This document shows positions 9,301 through 16,770 of a stretch of 33,978 nt of DNA, one piece after another. The DNA is from Nitrospiria bacterium (GTDB lineage: Bacteria; Nitrospirota; Nitrospiria; JACQBZ01), in NCBI GenBank assembly GCA_035517655.1, contig DATIYJ010000007.1, positions 1 to 33,978 of the forward strand, given 5' to 3'. Below the pieces are notes generated by a model. That model was given only the letters and a program-made list of their open reading frames with translations, was not told where the DNA came from and did no database searches. The number at the start of each line of letters is the position of its first letter. Within the stretch, counting starts at the first letter, position 1. A program made the translations under genes and the position numbers.

Positions 9301-9481
9301 CGGCCTGATCGTTTCTCAGCTGGTGACCCTGTACATCACCCCGGTGATCTACCTTTATCTGGAATCGCTCCAGGAGCGGCTCACCGGCAGACGGAAGCGT
9401 CGTCCGCCCGCGGTGCAGGAGCATATCGCTTCGAGGGAATCCGTGGAGGAGAGAACGTCGGAACCCACAATGGTCAAGTAA
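6326..9481 (+). CDS. RND multidrug efflux permease, HAE1 family (MdtB/MdtC/AcrB-like), full length
   Basis: This is a proton-driven drug exporter of the inner membrane, 1051 residues, the usual length for AcrB-like pumps. It starts SIPELFIRRPIMTTLVMSAILLFG, the classic first helix. The first periplasmic porter domain follows (VDFPTIQVSASLPGA, ATPLERQFSTIAGI), then helices 2-6 with the proton-relay FVVDDAIVVLENI near residues 396-408 (two adjacent Asp). The second half contains PKGFIPTEDVG, the second porter domain (QYQYTLQDTD, ERQVSTIYTPTNQYW), [29 protein letters not shown] and [20 protein letters not shown]. The ATG overlaps the adaptor stop codon by 4 bases, and the TolC-like gene begins about 20 bases after its TAA. 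It is paralogous to the truncated permease at the left edge but has different third-position composition. The substrate is unknown. Confidence 0.96.
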   Translation: MSIPELFIRRPIMTTLVMSAILLFGIVSYSLLPVSQLPNVDFPTIQVSASLPGAGAETMASSVATPLERQFSTIAGIDSMTSNSALGVTQITVQFSLDRNIDAAAQDIQSAIAAAARTLPPDMPTPPTYQKVNPAEQPILFLALSSPSLPLSAVDEYAETLMAQRISMINGVAQVQVFGSQKYAVRVQLDPDALASRGIGIDDVEKAVEAGNVNVPTGTLYGTHQAFTVQANGQLTDASAYRRLIVAYRDGSPVRLEELGRVIDSVQTDKVASWYNGTRAVILAIQRQPGTNTIEVVDAIKKLLPAFRIQMPAAVNLETLYDRSESIRESVHDVQSTLLLAVGLVVLVIFLFLRNVSATVIPSLALPMALIGTFTVMYLLGYSVDNLSLLAMILSVGFVVDDAIVVLENIVRHMEKGKGVLTAALDGSAEIGFTILSMTLSLAAVFLPVLLMGGVLGRLLHEFAVTIVSAVLVSGFTSLTLTPMLCSRFLRPPGHRKHGRLFEASERFFQAMFHAYESSLKRLLAYRRTLMAFFVLLLLATAYLFVEMPKGFIPTEDVGLLFGFTQASDDISFDAMMEHQKAVAEIVRQDPAVESFMSSIGAGGPNATLNTGRVFIRLKPASQRPTADEVIQRLRPKLMTVPGVSVFLQNLPIIRIGGQLTKSQYQYTLQDTDPQELYHWTGVLEEKMSALPGFQDVTTDLLIHSPQVVVDIDRDRASALGVTADQIENALYDAYGERQVSTIYTPTNQYWVIMELEPQYQRDPAAISKLYIRSASGPLVPLNAVAKLTQSVGPLTVSHLGQLPSATISFNLRPGVSLSDAVRQVEKLARELRTPATLNASFQGTAQAFQSSLQGLWVLLLLAVLVIYIVLGILYESFTHPLTILSGLPSAAFGALLTLLIFHMELNVYGFVGLLMLLGIVKKNAIMMIDFALEAQRKEGKSPLDAIVEGCLIRFRPIMMTTMAAFMGTLPIALGIGAGAGARRPLGLTVVGGLIVSQLVTLYITPVIYLYLESLQERLTGRRKRRPPAVQEHIASRESVEERTSEPTMVK

Positions 9482-9501
9482 GACCTTTTCGAGGTATGGG
9501 C

Positions 9502-10848
9502 ATGGATCGGATTCGTTGTCGCGTCTATAGTTTGGGACTGTGGATGTCCCTGCTGATCGTTTCAGCCCCGGTTTCCGCCGGAGAGCCCTCGGCGGCCGCC
9601 GGTCGTCTGGCCCTGCACGAAGCCGTCGAGATCGCGCTCAGTCATCACCCCAGTCTCCTGGCCGCGAGGGGGGCCTTGCAGGCTCAGCAGGCGCTCGTGG
9701 ATGTGGCCCGGTCGAATTTCTTCCCCCAGCTCAGCCTCGGGTCGAGTTATCAGCGCGCGACCGCCAATGTCAACAGCTCCGGCAATTCGGCCGCTCTGGG
9801 GAATACCTCTTTGAGAGGTTCCTCCTCCGGGAGCCTCAACGAGTCGTTTAACAACTACTCGGCGACCCTCACGCTGCAACAACGCATCTTCGATTTTGGG
9901 AAGGTCGGCGCGGACGTCGAGGCCGCGCGCGAAAATATGCAGGGGAGCAGCTGGAGTGAAGAGGCTTCCCGGCAAACGGTTACGGTCAACGTCAAGGTGG
10001 CCTACTTCGGCCTTTTGCAGGCCCGGCGCCTGGTTCAGGTCCAGGATGAGACGGTCCAACAGTTCGAACAGCATCTTAAACAGGCGGAAGGATTTTTCCA
10101 GGCGGGCACGCGCACGCGATACGACGTCACAACGGCGGAAGTGAATCTTACCAACGCGCAACTTAATCTCATCAACGCCCAGAATGCTGAAACGGTGGCC
10201 CGAGTGACGTTGGCGAACACCATGGGCGTGCCGGAACGGCCCATTGGGGAGTTGGAAGACCTGCTGAGTTTTCAAAAGTTCGAGATCTCCGAGGATCAGG
10301 CCATCCAGGAGGCCCTTGCGAACCGGCCGGAATTACTCTCGCTTTCGGCGCAGCGTCAGGCCGCGGAGGCGTCGGTTCGCTCGGCTCAACGTAATTATTT
10401 CCCCGTGCTTTCCGGCGTGGCCGACTACTCCTATGGCGGGGAGGATTTCCCGTTGGTCCGGAATTGGGATGCGGGGGTGAGCCTGACCTTTTCGATTTTT
10501 TCCGGTTACTTGATGCAATCCCAAATCGCGCAGGCCCGGGCCAATCAGGTCGTGATCGGGGCGAACGAAGAGGCGTTTCGGCAGAATATAATTCTCGAAG
10601 TCCACCAGGCTTTTTCAAATCTCACGGAGGCTGAAAAGAGGGTTCAGACCTCGGAGATCGTGGTTCGCCAAGCCGAAGAAAACCTGGATCTGGCGAACGG
10701 CCGGTTTCAGGCCGGTGTGGGGACAACGGTGGAGCAAACCGACGCCCAAGTGCTCCTGACAAATGCCAAGACCTCCCAGGTTCAGGCCCTCTACGACTAC
10801 CGGGTGGCCGAGGCCCAGTTGCAAAAGGCGATGGGGCGAAAGGAATAG
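9502..10848 (+). CDS. TolC-like outer membrane efflux protein
   Basis: This is an outer membrane channel of the TolC/OEP family, 448 residues. Two ATGs lie close together (9496 and 9502). The second is preferred because GAGGT sits 6 bases upstream of it. A Sec signal (LGLWMSLLIVSAPVSA-GEPS) precedes a mature protein with no lipobox, unlike the NodT-type channel at 2151. Two homologous halves each contain a coiled-coil repeat: LHEAVEIALSHHPSLLAARGALQAQQALVDVARSNFFPQL and later AIQEALANRPELLSLSAQRQAAEASVRSAQRNYFPVL. FDFGKVGADVEAARENM and FSIFSGYLMQSQIAQARANQ mark the strand-helix transitions. It lies between the RND permease and the MacA-like adaptor, so it may serve both pumps. Confidence 0.93.
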   Translation: MDRIRCRVYSLGLWMSLLIVSAPVSAGEPSAAAGRLALHEAVEIALSHHPSLLAARGALQAQQALVDVARSNFFPQLSLGSSYQRATANVNSSGNSAALGNTSLRGSSSGSLNESFNNYSATLTLQQRIFDFGKVGADVEAARENMQGSSWSEEASRQTVTVNVKVAYFGLLQARRLVQVQDETVQQFEQHLKQAEGFFQAGTRTRYDVTTAEVNLTNAQLNLINAQNAETVARVTLANTMGVPERPIGELEDLLSFQKFEISEDQAIQEALANRPELLSLSAQRQAAEASVRSAQRNYFPVLSGVADYSYGGEDFPLVRNWDAGVSLTFSIFSGYLMQSQIAQARANQVVIGANEEAFRQNIILEVHQAFSNLTEAEKRVQTSEIVVRQAEENLDLANGRFQAGVGTTVEQTDAQVLLTNAKTSQVQALYDYRVAEAQLQKAMGRKE

Positions 10849-10881
10849 TCCGGAATCCGTGATCTATGTTAATGAGGTGAC

Positions 10882-12069
10882 ATGACCTTTTTAAGAAAAA
10901 AGTGGTACCTGATCGTCGGTCTTCTGATCGTCGCCATCCTGGGGTTCTTTTTCTTCCGGGACGGTAAATCGGCCGTGCAATATAAGACCAAGAAAGTGGA
11001 ACAGGGCGAGATCACGGCCACCGTTTCAGCGACCGGGAAGGTCAACGCCGTCGTCACCGTTCAGGTGGGAAGCCAGGTTTCCGGAACGATCCAGCGGCTC
11101 TTCGCCGATTTCAACTCCGAGGTGAAAAAGGGACAGATCGTGGCCCAGATCGACCCGGCGCTATTTGAAGCCCAGGTGGAGCAGGCCCGGGCGAAGCTGG
11201 CCAACGACGAGGCCAATCAGGAAAAAGCGCGGGTGGTCGTCGTGGACGCCAAGCGCAACCTCGGCCGAATGGAGGAACTTCTCTCGAAGAACTTAGTCGC
11301 CCAAAGCGACAAGGATACCACGCAGACCGCGTACGACTCCGCCTTGGCCGAACAGAAGGCCGCCGAGGCGCAAGTCTTGGAGGACCGGGCCTCTCTCAAA
11401 CTGACCGAGACGAACCTTCGCTACACCACCATCCGGTCTCCCGTTGACGGGATCGTGATCTCACGGACCGTGGACGTGGGCCAGACCGTGGCCGCTTCGC
11501 TTCAGGCCCCCACGCTTTTCACCATTGCGCAAGACCTGACCGAGATGCAGGTCGACACCAGCGTCGATGAAGCCGACATCGGGAAGGTGCGGCTCGGTCA
11601 GGAGTCGGAGTTCACCGTCGACGCGTATCCCACGACTCCGTTTCATGGGACGGTCCACGACATCTACAACGAGCCGCTGGTGGTTCAGAACGTCGTTACC
11701 TATGATGCGATTATCCGGGTCAAGAACCCCGATCTGAAGCTCAAGCCGGGAATGACGGCCAATATCACGATCAAAGTCGGCCATCGGGACAACGCCGTTA
11801 AACTTCCCAACGCGGCGCTCCGTTATAGTCCCGAAAGAGCCCCGGGCGCGGAAAGTTCGCCCAAGGCGGGCAAAGCCGATGCCGCCAAGATCTGGATCTT
11901 ACAGAACGGCGCTCCGGTTCCGGTGTCGGTCGCTTTGGGATTGAACGACGGGAACTTTACCGAAGTGGTCTCGGGACCGTTGAAGCCGGGCGATGAAGCG
12001 ATCGTCGAAAAGATCCAAAAGAACGGTTCGTCGCAAGGCGGGGGAAGACCGCCGTTTATGCGGTTCTAA
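10882..12069 (+). CDS. macA: MacA-like periplasmic adaptor of an ABC efflux system
   Basis: This membrane-fusion protein of the MacA/HlyD group has 395 residues and an ATG at 10882 preceded by GAGGTG. An uncleaved N-terminal anchor (KKWYLIVGLLIVAILGFFFF, residues about 6-25) replaces the lipobox seen in the RND adaptor. The order is lipoyl half (VSATGKVNAVVTVQVGSQVSGTI), coiled-coil hairpin (VEQARAKLANDEANQEKARVVVVDAKRNLGRMEEL and a return helix with AAEAQVLEDRASLKLTETNL), second lipoyl half (YTTIRSPVDGIVISRTVDVGQTVAASLQAPTLF), beta-barrel (EADIGKVRLGQESEFTVDAYP) and membrane-proximal domain (LKPGMTANITIKVGHR). This closely follows E. coli MacA (about 370 residues). It starts 33 bases after the TolC-like gene and is followed by ATPase and permease genes, so MacA is the preferred name. 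Confidence 0.88.
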   Translation: MTFLRKKWYLIVGLLIVAILGFFFFRDGKSAVQYKTKKVEQGEITATVSATGKVNAVVTVQVGSQVSGTIQRLFADFNSEVKKGQIVAQIDPALFEAQVEQARAKLANDEANQEKARVVVVDAKRNLGRMEELLSKNLVAQSDKDTTQTAYDSALAEQKAAEAQVLEDRASLKLTETNLRYTTIRSPVDGIVISRTVDVGQTVAASLQAPTLFTIAQDLTEMQVDTSVDEADIGKVRLGQESEFTVDAYPTTPFHGTVHDIYNEPLVVQNVVTYDAIIRVKNPDLKLKPGMTANITIKVGHRDNAVKLPNAALRYSPERAPGAESSPKAGKADAAKIWILQNGAPVPVSVALGLNDGNFTEVVSGPLKPGDEAIVEKIQKNGSSQGGGRPPFMRF

Positions 12070-12093
12070 CGGGGGGATCGCGGGATTTAAAAG

Positions 12094-12855
12094 ATGACGC
12101 TGCCGTTGATCCAGATCGAGGACCTCTGGAAAATTTATCAAACCGGCGAGATCGAGTTGGCCGCTTTGAAAGGGGTGTCTCTTTCCATTCCTCATGGAGA
12201 GTTTGTCGCGATTATGGGGCCGTCGGGATCGGGGAAATCCACCATGATGCACATCCTGGGATGTTTGGACCGGCCGACCCGCGGTCGGTATCTTTTAGAC
12301 GGTGTGGATGTCGGGGGACTCGGACCGAATGATCGGGCCCGGATCCGGAATCACAAGGTCGGCTTCGTCTTTCAGGGGTTTAACCTCCTCCACCGGACGA
12401 CCGCGATCGAGAATGTGGAGCTTCCGATCCTTTACGACGGCCTCTCGGGTCGCGAGCGGGCCGCGAAAGCCGGCGAGGCGTTGGAGCGGGTCGGCTTGGG
12501 AGACCGACGGTACCATTACCCGAACCAGCTTTCGGGAGGCCAACAGCAGCGGGTCGCGATCGCGCGGGCGCTGGTGATGCGGCCGCCCTTGATCCTGGCG
12601 GATGAGCCGACCGGCAACCTGGACACGCGGACCTCGGTCGAGATCATGGCCCTTTTTCAGGAGCTGAATCGCGATGGCATCACGATTATGGTGGTGACTC
12701 ATGAGCCGGACATCGCCACCTATGCCGCGCGGGTTATCACATTTCGGGATGGAACCATTCGCTCCGATCGGTCCGTCTCTCATCATGCCGATGCGAAGGA
12801 GGTCTTGTCCAAAGGGCTTTTGGATGTTTCAAAGGAAGCGGAGGAGTCCCCGTGA
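12094..12855 (+). CDS. ABC transporter ATPase, MacB/LolD-type
   Basis: This 253-residue cytoplasmic ATPase belongs to the MacB/LolD/FtsE branch. Walker A is GPSGSGKS (residues about 42-49), the Q-loop is [11 protein letters not shown], the signature is LSGGQQQR, Walker B is [12 protein letters not shown], and the H-loop is VVTHEPD. It begins 24 bases after macA, and its TGA overlaps the GTG of the permease (GTGA), so the two are translationally coupled. In E. coli the ATPase is fused to the permease as MacB; here they are separate polypeptides, as in many other bacteria. It would power a periplasmic mechanotransmission pump with the MacA-like adaptor and the TolC-like channel. LolD-like lipoprotein sorting is a less likely alternative because of the adaptor neighbour. 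Confidence 0.93.
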   Translation: MTLPLIQIEDLWKIYQTGEIELAALKGVSLSIPHGEFVAIMGPSGSGKSTMMHILGCLDRPTRGRYLLDGVDVGGLGPNDRARIRNHKVGFVFQGFNLLHRTTAIENVELPILYDGLSGRERAAKAGEALERVGLGDRRYHYPNQLSGGQQQRVAIARALVMRPPLILADEPTGNLDTRTSVEIMALFQELNRDGITIMVVTHEPDIATYAARVITFRDGTIRSDRSVSHHADAKEVLSKGLLDVSKEAEESP

Positions 12856-14069
12856 ATTTTCTGATGATTTTCAAGATTGCGGGCAGGGCCCTGGCCCGCA
12901 ATACCATGAGATCCGTCCTGACCATGCTGGGAATCATCATCGGGGTGGCGGCCGTGATCGCCATGGTGGCGGTCGGGCAGGGCGCCAAAGCGCAAATCGA
13001 GAGCCAGATCGCCAGCATCGGCTCCAACCTGCTGATGGTTTTCCCGGGCAGCACGACCCAGGGAGGGGTTCACGCCGGTTCCGGATCGGTGACCACCCTG
13101 ACGGAGGACGACGCGCTTGCAATCCAGAAGGAATTGTCCTCGGTCCGTCTCGCGGCTCCGTCGCTTCGAACGGTGGCCCAGGTGGTGAGCGCGAACCAGA
13201 ACTGGTCCACGGGTGTTACGGGAAGCACGCCGGACTATTTTGCGGTGCGGGATTGGTCCTTCGATTCGGGAGGCTCCTTTACCCAATCGGATTACGACGG
13301 CGCGACGAAGGCGGCGGTGATCGGCAAGACGGTGGCGACCAACCTGTTCGGTTCGCAGGATCCGATCGGCCAGATCATCCGAATCCAAAACGTCCCGTTC
13401 AGGGTCGTCGGGCTTCTTTCACCCAAAGGCCAGTCCGCGATGGGACAGGACCAGGACGATACCGTGATCATCCCTCTTTCGACTCTCCAAAAACGCATCA
13501 TGGGTGTGACCTACGTGCAGGCCATTATGATTTCGGCCAATTCTCCGGAGGAAACCGTTGCGGCGGAGGAGGAAATTCAACGGCTTCTCCATCAACGGCA
13601 CCATATCCCGCCCAAACAGGATGACGACTTCACCGTCCGGAATATGACCGATATCGCGGCGGCCGCCGAGGCCTCTTCTCAAATTATGACGCTGCTTCTG
13701 GGAAGCATCGCATCGGTCTCCCTGATTGTCGGAGGGATCGGGATCATGAACATCATGCTGGTTTCGGTCACCGAGCGGACGCGGGAGATCGGCATCCGGA
13801 TGGCGGTCGGGGCGAGAAGCCGGGATATCCTTCTGCAGTTCCTCGTCGAGGCGGTGGTTCTGTCGCTGGCCGGCGGGATCCTCGGCGTGATTCTGGGTGT
13901 GGCCAGTTCCCGGATCATCTCGACATTCGTTCACTGGCCGACCATCATTTCGCTGAGATCCATCATGCTGGCCTCTGTCTTCTCGATCGCGATCGGTGTA
14001 TTTTTCGGCCTGTATCCCGCCCGCCGAGCCGCCTCGCTGGACCCCATCGAGGCGCTTCGGTACGAATAA
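12852..14069 (+). CDS. MacB-type ABC permease (MacB_PCD + FtsX domains)
   Basis: This is the inner-membrane permease of the MacAB-like pump, 405 residues. It starts at GTG 12852, overlapping the ATPase stop by 4 bases. The first helix (RSVLTMLGIIIGVAAVIAMVAVG, about residues 20-42) is followed by a large periplasmic domain of about 230 residues (QIESQIASIGSNLLMVFPGS, GLLSPKGQSAMGQDQDDTVIIPL). Three C-terminal FtsX helices follow: ASVSLIVGGIGIMNIMLVSV, LVEAVVLSLAGGILGVILGV and MLASVFSIAIGVFFGLYPA, ending with the characteristic YPARRAASLDPIEALRYE. It closes the seven-gene marR-efflux unit. No clear terminator follows. Confidence 0.93.
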   Translation: MNFLMIFKIAGRALARNTMRSVLTMLGIIIGVAAVIAMVAVGQGAKAQIESQIASIGSNLLMVFPGSTTQGGVHAGSGSVTTLTEDDALAIQKELSSVRLAAPSLRTVAQVVSANQNWSTGVTGSTPDYFAVRDWSFDSGGSFTQSDYDGATKAAVIGKTVATNLFGSQDPIGQIIRIQNVPFRVVGLLSPKGQSAMGQDQDDTVIIPLSTLQKRIMGVTYVQAIMISANSPEETVAAEEEIQRLLHQRHHIPPKQDDDFTVRNMTDIAAAAEASSQIMTLLLGSIASVSLIVGGIGIMNIMLVSVTERTREIGIRMAVGARSRDILLQFLVEAVVLSLAGGILGVILGVASSRIISTFVHWPTIISLRSIMLASVFSIAIGVFFGLYPARRAASLDPIEALRYE

Positions 14070-14212
14070 AAGATCTTGCCGCCTTCCGAATTTTCCAGAT
14101 CGTGCATATCTGTGAGAAAACATTCATTATTGCGGGAGCGGTTTGTTTGCCGAAGCTTCGTTCATGCTGGCGTCGAAAAATCTCAAGTTCAGGACCCGGC
14201 CTTGAGGTCTCC

Positions 14213-14241
14213 TTGACAAAGAATAACCTGTTCTCTATACT
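14213..14241 (+). promoter_or_regulatory. Sigma-70 promoter before the DUF3553-like gene
   Basis: TTGACA at 14213-14218, a 17-base spacer and TATACT at 14236-14241. This gives a leader of about 65 bases before the ATG at 14315. It separates the signalling genes from the efflux operon transcriptionally. Confidence 0.82.
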
Positions 14242-14314
14242 TTCATCGACTTTCGCCCGGCGGCTTCGGTCCGACAAAGCCATGCGCGCACGGGCGTCAA
14301 GAAGGACGGCTTGA

Positions 14315-14551
14315 ATGCGGAGGCTCTTCCTGAAATTAGGCGACCAGGTCATTCATCTCAGGTATCCCCAGTGGGGGATCGGCGTGGTGACCGAACAGCG
14401 CTCGTCCACCATGGCGGGTGGATTTTGTTTTGTCCGGATTACTTTTCGGGACGGCGTGGAGCGGTCCTTTATCAACGATCTGGACGATTTTAATTGCTGT
14501 TATTATGCCGGAGTCCGCCTTCAGGAAGATTCCCGGCCCATCCATCGGTAA
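14315..14551 (+). CDS. DUF3553-like small protein
   Basis: This 78-residue protein has an ATG at 14315 preceded by AAGGA with 8-base spacing. The segment FLKLGDQVIHLRYPQWGIGVVTEQ resembles the DUF3553 pattern (GDxVxHPxxPxWGxGxV), a small SH3/Tudor-like beta-barrel domain, followed by FVRITFRDGVERSFINDLDDF as the remaining strands. A similar fold occurs in CarD-type and UvrD C-terminal domains, which contact RNA polymerase, but such a function here is only an inference. Two adjacent cysteines (FNCCYYAG, residues about 60-61) are notable. It has its own strong promoter and precedes a response regulator by 77 bases. Confidence 0.75.
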   Translation: MRRLFLKLGDQVIHLRYPQWGIGVVTEQRSSTMAGGFCFVRITFRDGVERSFINDLDDFNCCYYAGVRLQEDSRPIHR

Positions 14552-14628
14552 TCATGGGTTGCTCCCAGTTTTGAAGGTTCACCCGCAGTTCATTTTGGAA
14601 GCTTCAGCCGGGAAAGGATGATCAAGGC

Positions 14629-16104
14629 ATGAGCCAATGCATTCTGATCGTCGATGACGAGGAACACATCCGCCGCTTGTGTTCTGAAATCCTCAAGCAC
14701 GAGTCCTATCAGACCTTTACCGCGGCCAGCGCCAAAGCGGCCGTTGAGCTGGCCCGACTGCAGCCCTTTGACCTGCTGCTGACCGACATTAGTATGCCGG
14801 GGATGGATGGACTCAAGCTCCTCCGGACCATTAAGGAGATTCAAAAAGAGATTGTTTCGGTGGTCATGACGGGCTACGGCACGATCGACAACGCCGTTGA
14901 AGCGATGAAGCTCGGTGCCCAGGGGTTTGTGATCAAACCCTTTTCCGAGGAGGAATTGGTCCAGTCGGTGCGGGACGCCCTTGAAAAGTACCGGCTCCTT
15001 CGTGAGAACATGCGTCTGAAATTACTGGTCCCGCTCTTTGAGGTGGGCAAAACGCTGCTCTCCGATCTGCATTTGAAGTCGCTGTTGGAAACGTTCGTCC
15101 GCGTTGTCTCGAAAGAAACCCGGTCCGACGCCGCGGCCGTGATGTTGGTGGATGATCGGACCTATGCCGTCAAACCGGAATCCTGTTTTATTCTGCCGGA
15201 CGGAATTTCGAATGAAACCTTTCAACGAATCCGGGAAACATTCGGCCCGTGGGCGATGGAAAAGAAGATTCCCCTGCTTCTGGAGGACGGGACTTCCCTG
15301 ACGGACGACATGAAAAGTCTTCTCCACCGGTCCGGGCTGGCGGCGGTCGTGATCGTGCCCTTTGTTTCGAAGGACCGGCTCACCGGCATCCTGATCCTTT
15401 GCAAGAGACCCGGCAATGCTTCGTACAACCCAAGCGACCTGGAGCTGGCGTCCATCTTGTGCGGTCAAGCCGCCATCGCCATTGAGAATGCCAAGCTGTT
15501 CGAGGTGATCGAGGCGAAGAACCGTGAATTGGAGGACTTTTATTTCGAGACGGTCAACGCGCTAGCCCAGGCGATCGAGGTGAAAGATGTCTATACCGGC
15601 GGCCATGGGGATCGATTGGTCGATCTGGCGATCTCCATCGCGGAACGCCTGAACGTCTCGTCCGAGGAGCGGATCTGGCTGAAGTACGCGGCCGCGTTGC
15701 ATGACATCGGGAAAATCGGGGTGAAGGAAACAATCCTGACCAAGCCCGGCAAGCTTACTCCGGAAGAGTATGAGGAGATGAAAACGCATCCCGCCAAAGG
15801 GGCGGAGATCCTCCGCGAGGTGAAGTTTCTGGCGCCGGTGGTTCCGATCGTCTATCATCATCAGGAGCGATATGATGGAAAAGGATATCCGACGGGGTTG
15901 TCGGGCCATCAGATTCCGATCGGGTCGAGAATCGTGGCCGTTCTGGACGCCTTTGATGCCATGACGACCAACCGCCCCTACCGCAAGGGTCTCCCGACCG
16001 AGGTGGCGATCAATGAACTGCGTCGTCATTCAGGGGTTCAGTTTGATCCCCAGGTGGTGGAGGCCTTTATTCAGGTGGTCACCGAGAGCCCTCACACGGC
16101 CTAA
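14629..16104 (+). CDS. Response regulator with REC, GAF and HD-GYP domains (probable c-di-GMP phosphodiesterase)
   Basis: This 491-residue cytoplasmic signalling protein has an N-terminal receiver (residues 1-120) with acidic pocket DD near 9-10, phospho-acceptor Asp53 in LLLTDISMPG and Lys103 in VIKPF. A GAF-like domain follows at about 140-290 (LKSLLETFVRVVSKETRSDAAAVMLVDD, ASILCGQAAIAIENAKLF). The C-terminal HD-GYP domain spans about 300-490, with HDIGKIG at 358-364, HHQERYDGKGYP at 410-421 and DAFDAMTTNRPYRKG. Known HD-GYP proteins hydrolyse cyclic di-GMP, and the key residues are present. No histidine kinase gene is adjacent, so it is an orphan regulator here. The ATG at 14629 follows an AAAGGA. 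The last 75 bases overlap the 3' end of bioD on the opposite strand. Confidence 0.94.
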   Translation: MSQCILIVDDEEHIRRLCSEILKHESYQTFTAASAKAAVELARLQPFDLLLTDISMPGMDGLKLLRTIKEIQKEIVSVVMTGYGTIDNAVEAMKLGAQGFVIKPFSEEELVQSVRDALEKYRLLRENMRLKLLVPLFEVGKTLLSDLHLKSLLETFVRVVSKETRSDAAAVMLVDDRTYAVKPESCFILPDGISNETFQRIRETFGPWAMEKKIPLLLEDGTSLTDDMKSLLHRSGLAAVVIVPFVSKDRLTGILILCKRPGNASYNPSDLELASILCGQAAIAIENAKLFEVIEAKNRELEDFYFETVNALAQAIEVKDVYTGGHGDRLVDLAISIAERLNVSSEERIWLKYAAALHDIGKIGVKETILTKPGKLTPEEYEEMKTHPAKGAEILREVKFLAPVVPIVYHHQERYDGKGYPTGLSGHQIPIGSRIVAVLDAFDAMTTNRPYRKGLPTEVAINELRRHSGVQFDPQVVEAFIQVVTESPHTA

Positions 16105-16770
16105 ACGTCCCTTCTCCACGCTCACTCCGGCCATGAATGGAAGCGTTCCCAGAACCGGAACGGCACACAGCCTGGCAATGACCTGCGGGTTCGTTTTTTC
16201 GGCGATGCTTCGAGCCGACGCTTGGGGTTGGTTGAAGATTATACCCAGGACCGTGGCCCCGGCCTGCTGAGCCCACCGAACGGTCAGCAAGGTATGATTC
16301 AGGGTTCCAATCCGGGTTGATGCGACCACGATCAGCGGCAACTTTAAAAGAAGCGCCAGATCGAGGGCCGAGACCGTCGGCGTGATGGGCGTAAGCAAGC
16401 CGCCGATTCCTTCGACCACGACGATCCGGTGCCGGGATATAAGATGGGCATACGCTTCCGCGATTTGGTCCAATTCGATCGTTCTTCTTTCACGGTCGGC
16501 CGCCACCAACGGCGCCGCCGGAGTCTTAAATCGATAAGGACAAACCCAATCCATCGGGTCATCGACGCCGGCCGCTTGCAATAAAAAGAGGGCGTCGGGA
16601 GCGATCCGTTCTCCCCGTCGAGACAGGCAACCCGTCTGAACGGGTTTCATCACTCCCACATTGAATCCGCTTTTTTTGAAGCGCGCGGCCAAGACGGCCG
16701 CCACGATCGTCTTGCCGACGCCGGTGTCCGTTCCGGTTATAAATATTCCCTGTGGGGTCCCATAGGGCAT
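16030..16770 (-). CDS. bioD: Dethiobiotin synthetase BioD
   Basis: This enzyme makes dethiobiotin from 7,8-diaminopelargonate, CO2 and ATP, the penultimate step of biotin synthesis. The protein has 246 residues. The N-terminal P-loop GTDTGVGKT (13-21), MKPVQTG (41-47, catalytic Lys42) and VEGIGGLLTPI (near 118-128) are all diagnostic. The ATG at 16770 overlaps the TAA of the upstream SDR gene by one base, placing it last in a bioF-SDR-bioD operon on the minus strand. Its 3' end runs 75 bases into the convergent HD-GYP gene. The family is usually 220-240 residues, so the length is normal. Confidence 0.95.
   Translation of the reverse strand: MPYGTPQGIFITGTDTGVGKTIVAAVLAARFKKSGFNVGVMKPVQTGCLSRRGERIAPDALFLLQAAGVDDPMDWVCPYRFKTPAAPLVAADRERRTIELDQIAEAYAHLISRHRIVVVEGIGGLLTPITPTVSALDLALLLKLPLIVVASTRIGTLNHTLLTVRWAQQAGATVLGIIFNQPQASARSIAEKTNPQVIARLCAVPVLGTLPFMAGVSVEKGRLGRVRALGDHLNKGLHHLGIKLNP

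Noticed and set aside
14151-14160. CGAAGCTTCG palindrome after the MacB-type permease gene considered as a terminator
   Set aside because: It has no loop or T-run and is too short to fold as a terminator hairpin.
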